This document shows positions 49,208-59,003 of a stretch of 64,000 nt of DNA, piece by piece. A program made the position numbers and the translations under genes. The stretch lies in NCBI RefSeq assembly GCF_017654505.1, contig NC_054535.1, forward strand, positions 83,763,603-83,827,602. Direction: 5' to 3'. The DNA is from Polyodon spathula. Taxonomy: Eukaryota; Chordata; Actinopteri; Acipenseriformes; Polyodontidae. Below the pieces are notes generated by a model, which worked only from the letters and a program-made list of their open reading frames with translations, did not search any database and had not been told where the DNA came from. Within the stretch, counting starts at the first letter, position 1. Every line of letters begins with the position of its first letter.

Positions 49208-49212
49208 GTATT

Positions 49213-50281
49213 CCACATATATTATTGCTACTTGCTTTCCTACCTTTTCCTGTGCCAAGTCATTGGTGCATGATGAGTGCGTACACTGGTATAAACATAG
49301 TCTTTTATTTACTTTTAACAACATGAATAACACAACTGAGACTATAGTTCCATTGACAAGAATGCCCTGTAAGCAATTACCTGTTATCTATAGATAGTGA
49401 CAGTTGTTTTAGTTTTATTTTAGTTTTCATCATTTCAAGGGATGTCCCCTCCTCCTCTCCTCCAGCTAGAGTAGTGGGGTTTTGAAAAGGAATTTTCATG
49501 ATGGAGCTCTCAGGTTTCTTCACTGTTAAATGTGTTTTCTTTTATATGTTTTTTCTATACTGCTGTGGTGCCTTTGAACTTCACAAACTTAGATTGTTAA
49601 CACACTTTTTTTTTTCTTTTTTTAATTTCATAACCAGGTGATTTTAATTAGCTTTTTTTTTTCCTGCCATGGGCTTTCTTATTTTTAAATATGTACAGTC
49701 ATAAGGTTTTATATAATATTTTGCTGTTGCCCTTTGAAGCTTCTTTCACATTTAATTGGGGATCTGTTCAAACCTGAGCCCTCCAGTTTTCCTAATTCCA
49801 CTTCAAACACATCTGGTTAACACTGTCTGCAAACATGCTGCTTAAGGCATCAGCTTTAAATGGGTTCAGCCAAATTCAAGGGTTAGCATTGTGCACCTCT
49901 CCAAAGCACTAGAAACACAAAATATAACTTTTTATTTTTTTAAAATGCATGATTTCAGGTTGCAGCAAAACTCCATTGAGAAAGGTAAACTAAACACACT
50001 GAAACACTAGGAAGTTTGCTCTACAGGATAAACATTTGGGACCCTATTTTGAAGCGAATGTCCCCCCGATTATAAAAATACCAAGTAACAACTAACACGC
50101 AGGCAGGATCAGTTAAGTAAATGACTGTTTGCTGGTTTTCTAAATATGTTTTAGAAACTTTGTGAATACACGAACCTTGTGAATACACGCTCTGTTACTA
50201 AAGTGTCCCGGAATCTTCTTGAGAGAGAATTTGAGATGGGGGCTATTCCTACTGACAAGTGCTCTGGGACCTGTATTGACA

Positions 50282-50286
<5 letters not shown>
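49213..50286. other. Unique DNA, nothing recognised
   Basis: T-rich patches near 49600-49660; no element or coding signature. Confidence 0.45.

Positions 50287-50354
<68 letters not shown>
50287..50354. repeat. (TA)n tract
   Basis: About 34 TA units, 70 bases from a Tc1 end. Confidence 0.97.
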
Positions 50355-50355
<1 letters not shown>

Positions 50356-50423
50356 CACATTTAAGACATTTAGGAGGGTTGGTAGATGAGGCCTGGGGTA
50401 CTAAAGAGCTTAGGGGATACATA

Positions 50424-52022
50424 CAGTGCCTTGCAAGAGTATTCAGACCCCTGACCAATTCTCTCATATTACTGAATTACAAATGGTACATTGAAATTTC
50501 GTTCTGTTCGATATTTTATTTTAAAACACTTAAACTCAAAATCAATTATTGTAAGGTGACATTGGTTTTATGTTGGGAAATATTTTTAAGAAAAATAAAA
50601 AACTGAAATATCTTGCTTTCATAAGTATTGAACCCCCACATATTAATATTTGGTAGAGCCACTTTTCGCTGCAATAACAGCTTTAAGTCTTTTGGCGTAA
50701 GTATGTACCAGCTTTGCACACAGTGTCGGAGTGATTTTGGCCTATTCTTCTTGGCAGATTTGCTCCAGGTTGTTCAGGTTGGTTGGACGACACTTGTGGA
50801 CTGCAATTTTAAAATAGTGCCACAGATTCTCAATGGGATTGAGATCAAGACTTTGACTGGGCCACTGTAGGACATTCACCTTTTTGTTCTTGAGCCACTC
50901 CAATGTTGCTTTGGCCTTGTGCTTGGGATCATTGTCCTGCTGAAAGATGAATTTCCTCCCACGCTTCAGTTTTTTAGCGGACTGAAGCAGATTCTCTTGC
51001 AGTATTTTCCAGTATTTTGCTCCATCCGTTCTTCGTTCAATTGTAACAAGATGCCCAGTCCCTGCTGATGAGAAACATCCCCACAGCATGATGCTGACAC
51101 CACCATACTTCACTATAGGGATAGTGTGTCTTGAGGCATGGGCAGTGAGGTTGGCGCCACACATAGTGCTCTATCTTGGTCTCGTCTGACCACAAAACCT
51201 TTTTCCACATCGCAGCTGGGTCACTCTCATGCTTTCTGGCAAACTCCAGACGTGCTTTCAGATGGTACTTGTTGAGTAACTGCTTCTTTCTTGCCACCCT
51301 CCCACACAGGCCAGTGTTATGTAGAGCCCTTGATATGGTTGACTGGTGCACCATTACTCCACTCCCAGCCACTGAACTCTGTAGCTCCTTCAAAGTGATT
51401 GTTGGCCTCTCTGTGGCTTCTCTCACAAGTCTCCTTCTTGTTTGAGCGCTGAGTTTTGAGGGACGGCCTTTTCTTGGCAGTGCCTAGGTGGTGTGATGCA
51501 GCTTCCACTTCTTGATTATTGATCCAACTGTGCTCACTGGGATACCAAACACTTGGATATTATTTTGTACCCTTTCCCTAATCTATGCATTTGTATTACT
51601 TTATCTCTAACTTCTGTAGAATGCTCTTTGGTCTTCATTTTCCTTCAGATTCACAGCCTTACCAATGATCCTTCAAAAGTGGGGTTTTTATCCAGAAAAT
51701 GTGACAGCAACTTTAATGGTTCACAGGTGGAGGCCAATGGTAAGGTAATTGTGTCCTCGTTAGGGCAATTTCTTTCATCGGTGCAAACTGGGAGCTTCCA
51801 CAGCACAGGGGTTGAATACTTATGCAAGCAAGATATTTCAGTTTTTTATTTTTCTTAAAAATATTTCCCAACATACAACCAATGTCACCTTACAATAATT
51901 GATTCTGAGTTTCAGTGTTTAAAAATAAAATATCAAACAGAACGAAATTTTTCAATGTAACATTTGTAATTTGGTAATATGAGAGAATTGGTCAGGGGTC
52001 TGAATACTTTTGCAAGGCACTG
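50424..52022 (-). mobile_element. Tc1 element 4
   Basis: Both ends read CAGTGCCTTGCAA inward, continuing as AGTATTCAGACCCCTGACCA with one or two differences, and TA flanks both (50422-50423, 52023-52024). Inverted similarity extends roughly 200 bp, including GTAAGGTGACATTGGTT-like blocks. Length is 1599 bp. The right TA flank opens into a short TA tract. Confidence 0.95.
50643..51638 (-). pseudogene. Tc1 transposase pseudogene (element 4, best preserved)
   Basis: Starts MKTKEHSTEVRDKVIQMHRL at 51638. After stops in the second helix-turn-helix it is open from 51426 ([52 protein letters not shown]). One frameshift near 51165 leads into the frame from 51164 to 50742 ([60 protein letters not shown]). 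All three catalytic acidic residues are present, and Asp and Glu are separated by 34 residues, so it is DD34E. A stop near 50742 truncates the last 30 residues. Not functional, but the least decayed of the Tc1 copies here. Confidence 0.92.
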
Positions 52023-52039
52023 TATATATATTCGAGTCA

Positions 52040-52330
52040 AGGCTATTCTATTTCCCACCATAGATGGGAACTCCCAGGGGTCGAGCACCGGCCAGCGGGG
52101 TGGCTCACTACATCACAACACAATTGTCAGCAGGGAAGCTCGCACAGGTGCTGAAATTTGAATATCGAGGATGCAAAAAAAATCTTCTGGGGTACTGCAC
52201 TGTAAGCATCTTGAAAAAAAAAGTTCCAAGGATGTGATGAAAAACAGAATAGAAAGCTTACGAGGTGCCTGCTACATTCGTTGGTTAATCTACCAGCCTA
52301 TTGCCAGCAAGCTCTAATTAACCTGTAAGG
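52040..52330. other. Unclassified, possibly repeat-derived
   Basis: A more GC-rich patch, CCCAGGGGTCGAGCACCGGC, at about 52071 is reminiscent of the SINE-like unit at 57.0-57.4 kb but too short to assign. Confidence 0.25.
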
Positions 52331-52458
<128 letters not shown>

Positions 52459-52558
52459 ACACCCTTTTCGCAAACTTCAGTCTTGCCGTGCTTTAGAATT
52501 ACAACCTCCTCCCCAACCACCACGACCTCACCCCAGCCTTGTCCTGAGGGGAGGAGTA

Positions 52559-52636
52559 TATGGTGCTCCTCTGCCTAATCATTTTTGGTCACCAGGATGA
52601 ATAAATGTATTGTTTTATTATTTGTTTTTTAGCAGG
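52559..52636 (+). repeat. 78-bp repeat, copy 1 of a perfect inverted pair
   Basis: Starts TATGGTGCTCCTCTGCC and ends TTTGTTTTTTAGCAGG. By eye it is identical over 78 bases to the reverse complement of 58260-58337. Both copies adjoin TA microsatellites on the same relative side, while the outer flanks on the other side differ. Confidence 0.85.
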
Positions 52637-53640
52637 TGGCACTGGGATACTCCAAGGGATGAGGTTATGCTCCAAGTACTTTTTATTTTTATTTAATACA
52701 CTCATTGTTTAGGTTCAATGTTTATGGAAACCTCAAAGATTTTGTATTATAATGAAGGTGGTTATTTAACCCAAGATTGTCCTGATTGAAACAAGACAAG
52801 AACCAGAAACCAAATTAGATTAATCACGTGTGCCTCAGAGGATTATTCTATTTTAATAGGTTTTGCAATGAAATTCAGGCTCTGTCATTTGAAAAACTGA
52901 AAAAAAAATAACTCCAGATTTAATTCAGCAATTTCACTGACAAACCCAGCCAAATGCTGACAAAGAAACATACCGATGGTGTATAAAACAACTTTCCCTC
53001 TCTCTCTCTCTGCCACCCAGTGAGGTAAAGCTAACACAGACCTGACAGAGAGGTTTGGAAGCATGACGGTAAAACATTGAGAATGGATGCTTAACGAAGC
53101 ATAAATCAAAGCTATGTCAAATACATCAACATCAAGTAAACGTGAAGCTTTGTGTCCCTGCTCAAAGAGCATACTCTACAGGGAAAAAAGGGGGCAAAGT
53201 CTCACGGTCATATACCTCACATCACAGCTGCAGTAGCTTCAGCAGTCTGTTCAGTTTCTTGACTGTTGTGGGTAGAAAAATAGACAGTGGGAAAGAAAGA
53301 GAGAAAGCGAGAAACCCTGCCTGTGCAGCATTAAATGAGGAAGGGCCATTTCAGACAGCCAGTTTACCAAAACGGCATTTACAAGTTCACCACTTTCAGA
53401 GTAAACAAGAATTGAGTGTGCAGTCAGTGGACCCCTCCCCCAAACACAACCTCATTCCATAGAACTTTTCCTTTCAAATGCTGGCTAGACAGTTAGCACA
53501 GCCTCAGAGGAGAATAGAGTAAGCAGGATATAAATTACTGCTTCAGTGTCCTGCCAAGATAAACTCAAGGTACAATCTTTCTGGCTTGTCTGTCCAGACA
53601 CAGGAGGAGAGAACTGCATATCATAACTGAGTGAAGCTAA
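52637..53640. other. Unique DNA, nothing recognised
   Basis: Contains a (CT)n patch at about 52998-53011. The 106-codon frame at 53142-53462 has no known domain. Confidence 0.45.
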
Positions 53641-54232
53641 CATTTTTATTTAATGTTTTTATTTTCCAGTTCCTTTTCAATTCAAAGACAACCACCGATA
53701 TGACTATGGGATATCCCTGCCCATTGAGTAGGTATTTATACAGATCTTTATACCAGAGCTGCAGGATAGGCCTCTTCCTGGGATGACACACTCATTCCTG
53801 CCCACCGAGGTGCACATGGTGCTCGGTGCTGACTGCTACAGCACTAGTGCAGGGTGCCGCACTGTACATGGTGCACGTAGTGCTCACTGTACTCGGTGCA
53901 CACGGTGCTCAGTGCTCTCCGCTATAGCTCTAGTGCATGAACATACAGCCTCGCAAGGTACAATCGGTGCTTGAGCGCATGATGCAACCAGTGCAAGCAG
54001 TGTTTGGTGTATGCTGCTCAGTTGATGCAGAACACTGTACTGATATCGGTCACGTCAGGGTTACACCCCTTTACGGACTGCAAGACTATGATCTTGCAGA
54101 AGGATAAGCATACCCTTTGCGCACGGTGCTTGCGCTTGCACTTCGGATACCTGGGTGCTCGCCTCCGTGCACAACAGTTTCACGCTACAGTTCCACTTGG
54201 GACCTCCTTTTTGAGGAATCACGAATACTTTC

Positions 54233-54852
54233 GTGACAGACCCTCTCCAGGCTTCGGTACTTCAGAAGGAAGTAGCAACCTTGCTATGCAAGCGAGCCAT
54301 TTGTCTCGTAAACCCCACCTTCCATGGAGAGCAGTACTACTCAAGGTATTTTCTGGTGCCCAAAAAATATGCCGGCTTTCGCCCCATCCTAGACCTAAGG
54401 CTTCACAATGGGTTCTTAAAAGAAAGGAGGTTAGATGCTGACTCACCATTACATTCTCCAGTCATGGTCGGGCAACTGGTTCACCACCGCGTACATTCAC
54501 GTTTCCATTCGTCCAGATCACAGGAAGTGTCTCCACTTCGTCTTTCAGGGAATTGTTAACTAGTTTGCTGTGCTGCCTCTCCCTAACTTCTTGTATGGTT
54601 TCAGAGTGCGTAGACTCTATCCTGGCCCCAAAGCAGCTGCAGGGGATCAGAATAATAAACTATCTCGACAACTGGTTGATCAGTTCCCAGTCACGAGAAG
54701 GAGCAGTGGCCTACATGGTGGTCGTGACAGAGCATCTGGCAAGGCTGGGCCTCACCATCAACGATGCAAAGTCGGCTTACACTGGTGCAGGGCACGACAT
54801 AGTTGGCATTCTGGCTGGATTCGAGTACGATGCATGCATAACTGTCAGATGA
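54233..54852 (+). pseudogene. DIRS reverse transcriptase remnant
   Basis: From 54245 it reads LQASVLQKEVATLLCKRAIC, then YYSRYFLVPKKYAGFRPILD and LRLHNGFL, the fingers region of a DIRS reverse transcriptase. The next blocks are out of frame and weak. From 54553 another frame gives LAPKQLQGIRIINYLDNWLI followed by TEHLARLGLTINDAKSAYTG. The YxDD active site (YLDDW in relatives) is YLDNW here, so the second catalytic Asp is Asn. At least two frameshifts and this substitution make it inactive. Confidence 0.85.
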
Positions 54853-54902
54853 TAGAGTAGCAGCTATCCAAGGTTGCCTCTCCCTGTTTTGACAGGGATC
54901 GC

Positions 54903-55513
54903 ATGTCACCCTCATATTGTGCCAGGGTGCTGGGTTTGATGGCCACCACCATATCGGCCATTCAGCTGAGTCTACTTCATACGCGGCCACTACAAGCGTG
55001 GCTCATTGCGTTCCACCTACATTCCAAGAGCGACAGTGTCTCAGATGTGCTCGGTGGCCAAGTGGCCTCCAAATTGGGTTGGGGAGCAGTCTGGGAAGGC
55101 AGAGTAGTCCGCAGATCCTGGTTGGACCACTGGATGTCCAGTGGTACTGGAACATTTTTTAAAGTGGGGGTGCTGAAAGCCATTGAACAAAACTGTAACC
55201 CCTGTACATGACAGAAGCCGTGCAATGCCAAGGGGGTGCTTCTGCACCCCCAGCACCCCTAGTTCCAGCACCCTTGTGGATGTCCCTGCATATAACCATG
55301 CTGGAGTTGCATGCGGTCTCCCTTGCTCTCTGCCATTTCCTCCCAGTGCTAAGAGGTACACATGTATTGGTCCAGACAGACAACACAACAGTGGTGGTGT
55401 ATGTCAACTGCAAGGGTCGTCTACAGTCCCCAGGGCTGCATCTCATTTCCTTCAGGATTTTGATGTGGGCTCAGAGGAACTTGCTGTCTCTGCTGGCAGT
55501 GCACATTCCCTGA
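54903..55513 (+). pseudogene. DIRS RNase H remnant, split by MITE
   Basis: From 54903: YCARVLGLMATTISAIQLSL, RPLQAWLIAFHLHSKSDSVS and VASKLGWGAVWEGRVVRRSW followed by LDHWMS at 55138. After the MITE the sequence resumes as LHITMLELHAVSLALCHFLP, TDNTTVVVYVNCKGRLQSPG and LMWAQRNLLSLLAVHIP. The LELHAV Glu and TDNTT Asp correspond to RNase H catalytic positions. The first catalytic Asp, expected just before SKLGWGA (DAS-type), is not seen; the residues there read VAS. Confidence 0.82.
55139..55276. mobile_element. 138-bp hAT MITE inside the DIRS RNase H
   Basis: Starts CAGTGGTACTGGAAC and ends GTTCCAGCACCCTTG, inverted copies with three mismatches. It is flanked by a perfect 8-bp duplication, TGGATGTC (55131-55138 and 55277-55284). 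Subterminal blocks GTGGGGGTGCTG and CAGCACCCCTAG are also inverted. This matches a widespread fish hAT MITE whose ends read CAGGGGTGCTGGAAC. It adds 146 bases with the duplication, which shifts the reading frame. Confidence 0.92.
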
Positions 55514-55542
55514 GCGTCAGAGTGGTGACTCAACCCTAGGTA

Positions 55543-56523
55543 GTGGAGCACATTTGGGAACAATTCAGGAGGGCGCAGGTCGATCTCTTCACCTTGACGG
55601 AGACAACACACTGCCCCATGTGGTACTACCTCCACCGCTTAGGTGGTCCACTCAGCGTCGACGCCCTAGAGTATGAATGGCCCAAAGCGTTTTTGTATGC
55701 TTTCCCGCCTATAACGCTGCTCCCAGCCTTTCTCGAAAAGGTCTGGTTAGAGGAGGTGTCAGTTCTCCTAGTGGCCCCTAGGTGGCCCAGGAGAGTCTGG
55801 TTCTTGACCCTTTCTGCCAGCTGTTACAAGGCCAGCCCTGGGAGATCCCACTTTGCATGGATCTTCTCAGTCAGACGACAGGCACTCTTTGCACCCGGAA
55901 CCGAGCAGGTTCCAGCTATGGGTCTAGCCCCTCAAAGGAACTCCTGGTTAGATGCGGTTGTGGGTACCTTGCAGAATACTAGGGCAGAGTCCACTAGGTT
56001 GTTGTACACCTACAAGTGGAACTATTTTCAAGCTTTGTGTCTGGCTATGAGCCATGACCCAATCTCTTGCCCTATGCCAGTTACCTTACAGATTGTGCAA
56101 GAATTGCTTGATGCTGGTAGGTCACCTTCCACTTTGAAGGTGTATTTAGCAGCTATTTCTGCATGCCATGCCCCCATAGATTCGGTATCTCTGGGTGCAC
56201 ATTTTTTGGCTACCCGATTTCTTAAAGGCGCTCGGCAATTAAACCCTCCCAGGAGGACTGTTCTACCCGAATGGAGCCTTGATATGGTATTGGAGGCTCT
56301 CACAAAGGCCCTGTTTGAGCCCATATGCTCCATAGAGTTGAAGTACCTGTCCATAAAGGCAGCATTCCTCGTGGCTATCACCTCCGCAAAGCAGGTCAGC
56401 AGCTGTCAGTGCATAGCTCCTGCATGCGCTTTTGCGTCAGCCCCTCTCAAAGCAGTGTCTGTCGCATTGGATTGCAGACACAGGCTTGACTGCATACAAT
56501 GGTTTCGGCTTGCCCCCACCTAG
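55543..56523 (+). pseudogene. DIRS tyrosine recombinase, truncated
   Basis: The longest open frame in the window (326 codons). The first 85 residues are the post-RNase H linker (HCPMWYYLHRLGGPLSVDAL, FPPITLLPAFLEKV, VSVLLVAPRWPRRVWF), then two compensating frameshifts near 55800 and 55925. The recombinase N-terminal core follows: NTRAESTRLLYTYKWNYFQA, SPSTLKVYLAAISACHAPID, RFLKGARQLNPPRRTVLPEW. The catalytic part begins YLSIKAAFLVAITSAKQVS, where relatives have SAKRVSEL, so the box I Arg appears to be Gln. The HxxR and Tyr box II is not found: the next residues are out of frame and the element ends. It is dead. Confidence 0.88.
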
Positions 56524-56590
56524 TCGTCTTCTCTTTCAGGAACCAGAGTTATGGTAGGTAACCTAACATTCCTGTTTCTTTGTTGCTTGC

Positions 56591-57000
56591 ATAAGGGACA
56601 GCTCTGAAGTCTTACTTAATAAAAACTGCACATTGAAGAGTAAAAGCTACGGCATTCAAGTTAAACTCTATACTCTCAAAGGGGCAATGACTTAAAGCAA
56701 AGCATTCTTGAAATAATGAAAGTAAGCTACTGTGGCTTGTTTTATACTGCTTCACACTTATCAATCTGTTTCCAAAGACATCAAATTAAATTATTTTCAT
56801 CCAGAGTCTGTTACCTTCCCAAGAAGCGGTTTGTTTGAAAAATTCCCTTTGTGTAGTGTATTATGGAAATGACAGAACAAAACATCTACAACACTGTGTA
56901 ATCTTTCACAAGTAAAAACCCTACTTCTCTTTTTTCTGTGAACAGTTATTTGTGTTCATTTTACAATGTTTCTCCCATGTTTTGGAATGTCCAAGTATTA
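56591..57000. other. Unique spacer, nothing recognised
   Basis: AT-rich; no features supported. Confidence 0.4.
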
Positions 57001-57009
57001 TTCAACCAA

Positions 57010-57380
57010 CCACACTGCTGCAACCCCTGAACTAACTCGGGAGAGACGAAGCCGAACACTTGCGTCCTCTGAAACGAGTGCCGTCAGCTGTCTGCTTTTT
57101 TCCGCTCTGCAAGCCAGCCGTGCTGCCATATTCAAAACTTTGTGATGGAGGACCACACAGTTTTGAATTGCATATAGGCCGGATTGCCTGCTCCTGGCTA
57201 GCCACAGGGGTCACTGGGGTACATCCCCTACCGCTTGGCCAATTGTGTTCTGCCCCCTGGGAACTCCTGTCCACGGTCAACAGAGGCATAGCTTGGACTC
57301 GAACTGGCAATAGGGCACATCCTGTCTTTACCGGACGGATGATAGCCTGACCTTGAAAGATTTGAGATTCCCTAGGCATG
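57010..57380 (-). repeat. SINE-like dispersed repeat
   Basis: On the minus strand this contains CCAGTTCGAGTCCAAGC (plus 57293-57309), close to a pol III B box (GGTTCGANNCC). Downstream are CCCAGGGGGCAGAACACAAT, TTGGCCAAGCGGTAGGGGAT and GTGACCCCTGTGGCTAGCCA, and it ends with ACGGCACTCGTTTCAGAGGA and GTTCGGCTTCGTCTCTCCCG. This GC-rich order fits a family I remember as common in sturgeon- and gar-like genomes. I cannot confirm its name. No target duplication was assigned. Confidence 0.5.
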
Positions 57381-58040
57381 AATTAAATGGAAAATGTTTG
57401 TCATAAGTTGGATATTTTAAGGAATCTATTTTTATTACCAGTATGTTTTGGTTTTTTTTTGGTATTTTTACATGCATGCCATTGCTTTAGTTACTGCATT
57501 GATTTCAGGAAAAGGCTTGTGCCAAGACCGTGAAGCAGACAGCCAAACCTATTTCCTTTTGTGGATTTCCACCTCAATATCCTAGTTCAGTTTTTATTCA
57601 AAGGCCATAAATTAAGTGTTGTCAGCTTTACATGCAATAAGGGATTTGGGAAACATGCTATCTGAAGTACTGTATTGCAGCCTACTTTGGCTGATTAAGC
57701 GCAATTTGGGGATTTATTTTGCCTGTTGCACTGAACTGCTGAGGCAAGGGGAAAAGATAGCGTTTACTTTCCTAAACTGTTATTGTAGAAACAACAAGGA
57801 CACCAAAGGGAGAGCCAATTGAATCCATTATCATTCACTGGCTGGAATCTCATCACAACCCTGTCACTTAGCATGTTCACATTGAAGACAGACAGCATTT
57901 TCTTTGGCAAGGCAGTAAAAAAAAAAAGCAATGAAGCATGAAGCTTATAATCACAGGCATGCTGGATAATCAGTATAGATGCACTCCATCTGAGTAAGTG
58001 TAGAATTATCTTTGATTAGTGGCTCCATGTCCTTTAAAAT
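57381..58040. other. Single-copy DNA, possibly conserved non-coding (57490-57910)
   Basis: Balanced, repeat-poor sequence with words such as TGCAATAAGG, CTGATTAAGCGCAATTTG and GCCAATTGAATCC. Only an impression of regulatory DNA. Confidence 0.3.
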
Positions 58041-58058
58041 TATATGTATGTATGTATG

Positions 58059-58094
<36 letters not shown>
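58041..58094. repeat. (GTAT)n(TA)n microsatellite
   Basis: GTAT units run into about 14 TA units. Confidence 0.95.
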
Positions 58095-58097
<3 letters not shown>

Positions 58098-58259
58098 CCT
58101 CTCCCCCTCAAGCTTTGACAGATATGGTCAACGCGCCCTCCCTTTAAAAACTGACTGCTCCCCCTCATAAATCTTTTGACAGATACCAGTTGCGCGGGAG
58201 ATTTTTTTTGAATTTGGACAACAGTAAAAAAAAACAAAGTGTCGACGTTAACTTATAGG

Positions 58260-58337
58260 CCTGCTAAAAAACAAATAATAAAACAATACATTTATTCATC
58301 CTGGTGACCAAAAATGATTAGGCAGAGGAGCACCATA
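58260..58337 (-). repeat. 78-bp repeat, copy 2 of a perfect inverted pair
   Basis: Reverse complement of 52559-52636, identical by eye over 78 bases. A TA tract begins six bases beyond its right end. Confidence 0.85.
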
Positions 58338-58340
58338 CTA

Positions 58341-58343
<3 letters not shown>

Positions 58344-58414
<71 letters not shown>
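58344..58414. repeat. (TA)n tract
   Basis: About 35 TA units. Confidence 0.97.
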
Positions 58415-58416
<2 letters not shown>

Positions 58417-58575
58417 ATAACTCCTATTGATAAACGTTACGTGACGTGTGTAATTAAATTTACCTCTTAGCAAGACCACATTAATTTAAACAGAATCGTT
58501 CTGGGCACTGTGGTGTTAACCATCCAACAGGTGCAAGCATTATTCGCTGTAAGTATCCACATCCTTAATGAATTT

Positions 58576-58579
58576 AATA

Positions 58580-58640
<61 letters not shown>
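58576..58640. repeat. (TTA)n microsatellite
   Basis: About 21 TTA units; the poly-Ile frame on the minus strand is an artefact. Confidence 0.97.
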
Positions 58641-58787
58641 GGGAAGTAATTGTGGAAGCAATTGTACTGGCTTATGACTGGGAATGCCACAATTGAAGAA
58701 ACTGTGATGCATACAACATATTTTATATATTAATTAACAGTATATTATAATATAAACCAAAAGCATATATATCAGCACATTAACAAC

Positions 58788-59003
58788 TGGTTTCATAGAC
58801 TCAGATTAACACTAATGTAGAACTTACCTAAAAAAAAAAAAAAAAAACAGTGGCAGGTAGTTTCACAAATCCTGATTAGTTCTAATCTTGGACTGTCTTA
58901 TCTAAATTAACATTGAGTAGTCCAAGATAAATGCTAACAGGGGTCAGTGAAACTAACCCTTAATCATTGCATTTGGTACCAAGATAAATAGGTAAACTAC
59001 CAT
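58788..59003. mobile_element. Foldback MITE-like element
   Basis: Arms 58856-58895 and 58919-58957 are inverted copies. The left reads GGTAGTTTCAC and CTAATCTTGGACT; the right, reverse complemented, reads GGTTAGTTTCAC and ATTTATCTTGGACTA. An outer pair is suggested by CTGGTTTCATAGAC at 58788 and GGTAAACTACC at 58991. The left end resembles fish MITEs that begin with a TGGTTTCA.AGAC word. It also carries A18 at 58831-58848. Confidence 0.55.

Larger units (their letters stand above)
53660..56590 (+). mobile_element. DIRS-type retroelement, degenerate
   Basis: Order of parts on the plus strand: a degenerate region with many GGTGCTCGGTGC/GTGCACGGTGC words (53800-54010), reverse transcriptase (about 54230-54850), RNase H (about 54900-55520, split by a hAT MITE), then a tyrosine-recombinase domain (about 55925-56410). 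RT-RNaseH-tyrosine recombinase without a DDE integrase defines DIRS elements. The sequence after the coding part, GGTAGGTAACCTAACATTCC at about 56551, resembles the inverted-repeat region of fish DIRS. Exact ends were not found. Confidence 0.88.

Noticed and set aside
48099..49397. Frames of 121 and 171 codons near 48-49 kb as genes
   Set aside because: Both lie across solo LTRs with clear target duplications or family matches and have no domain.
53142..53462. 106-codon frame upstream of the DIRS element as its gag
   Set aside because: It resembles no DIRS gag and is separated from the element by non-coding sequence.
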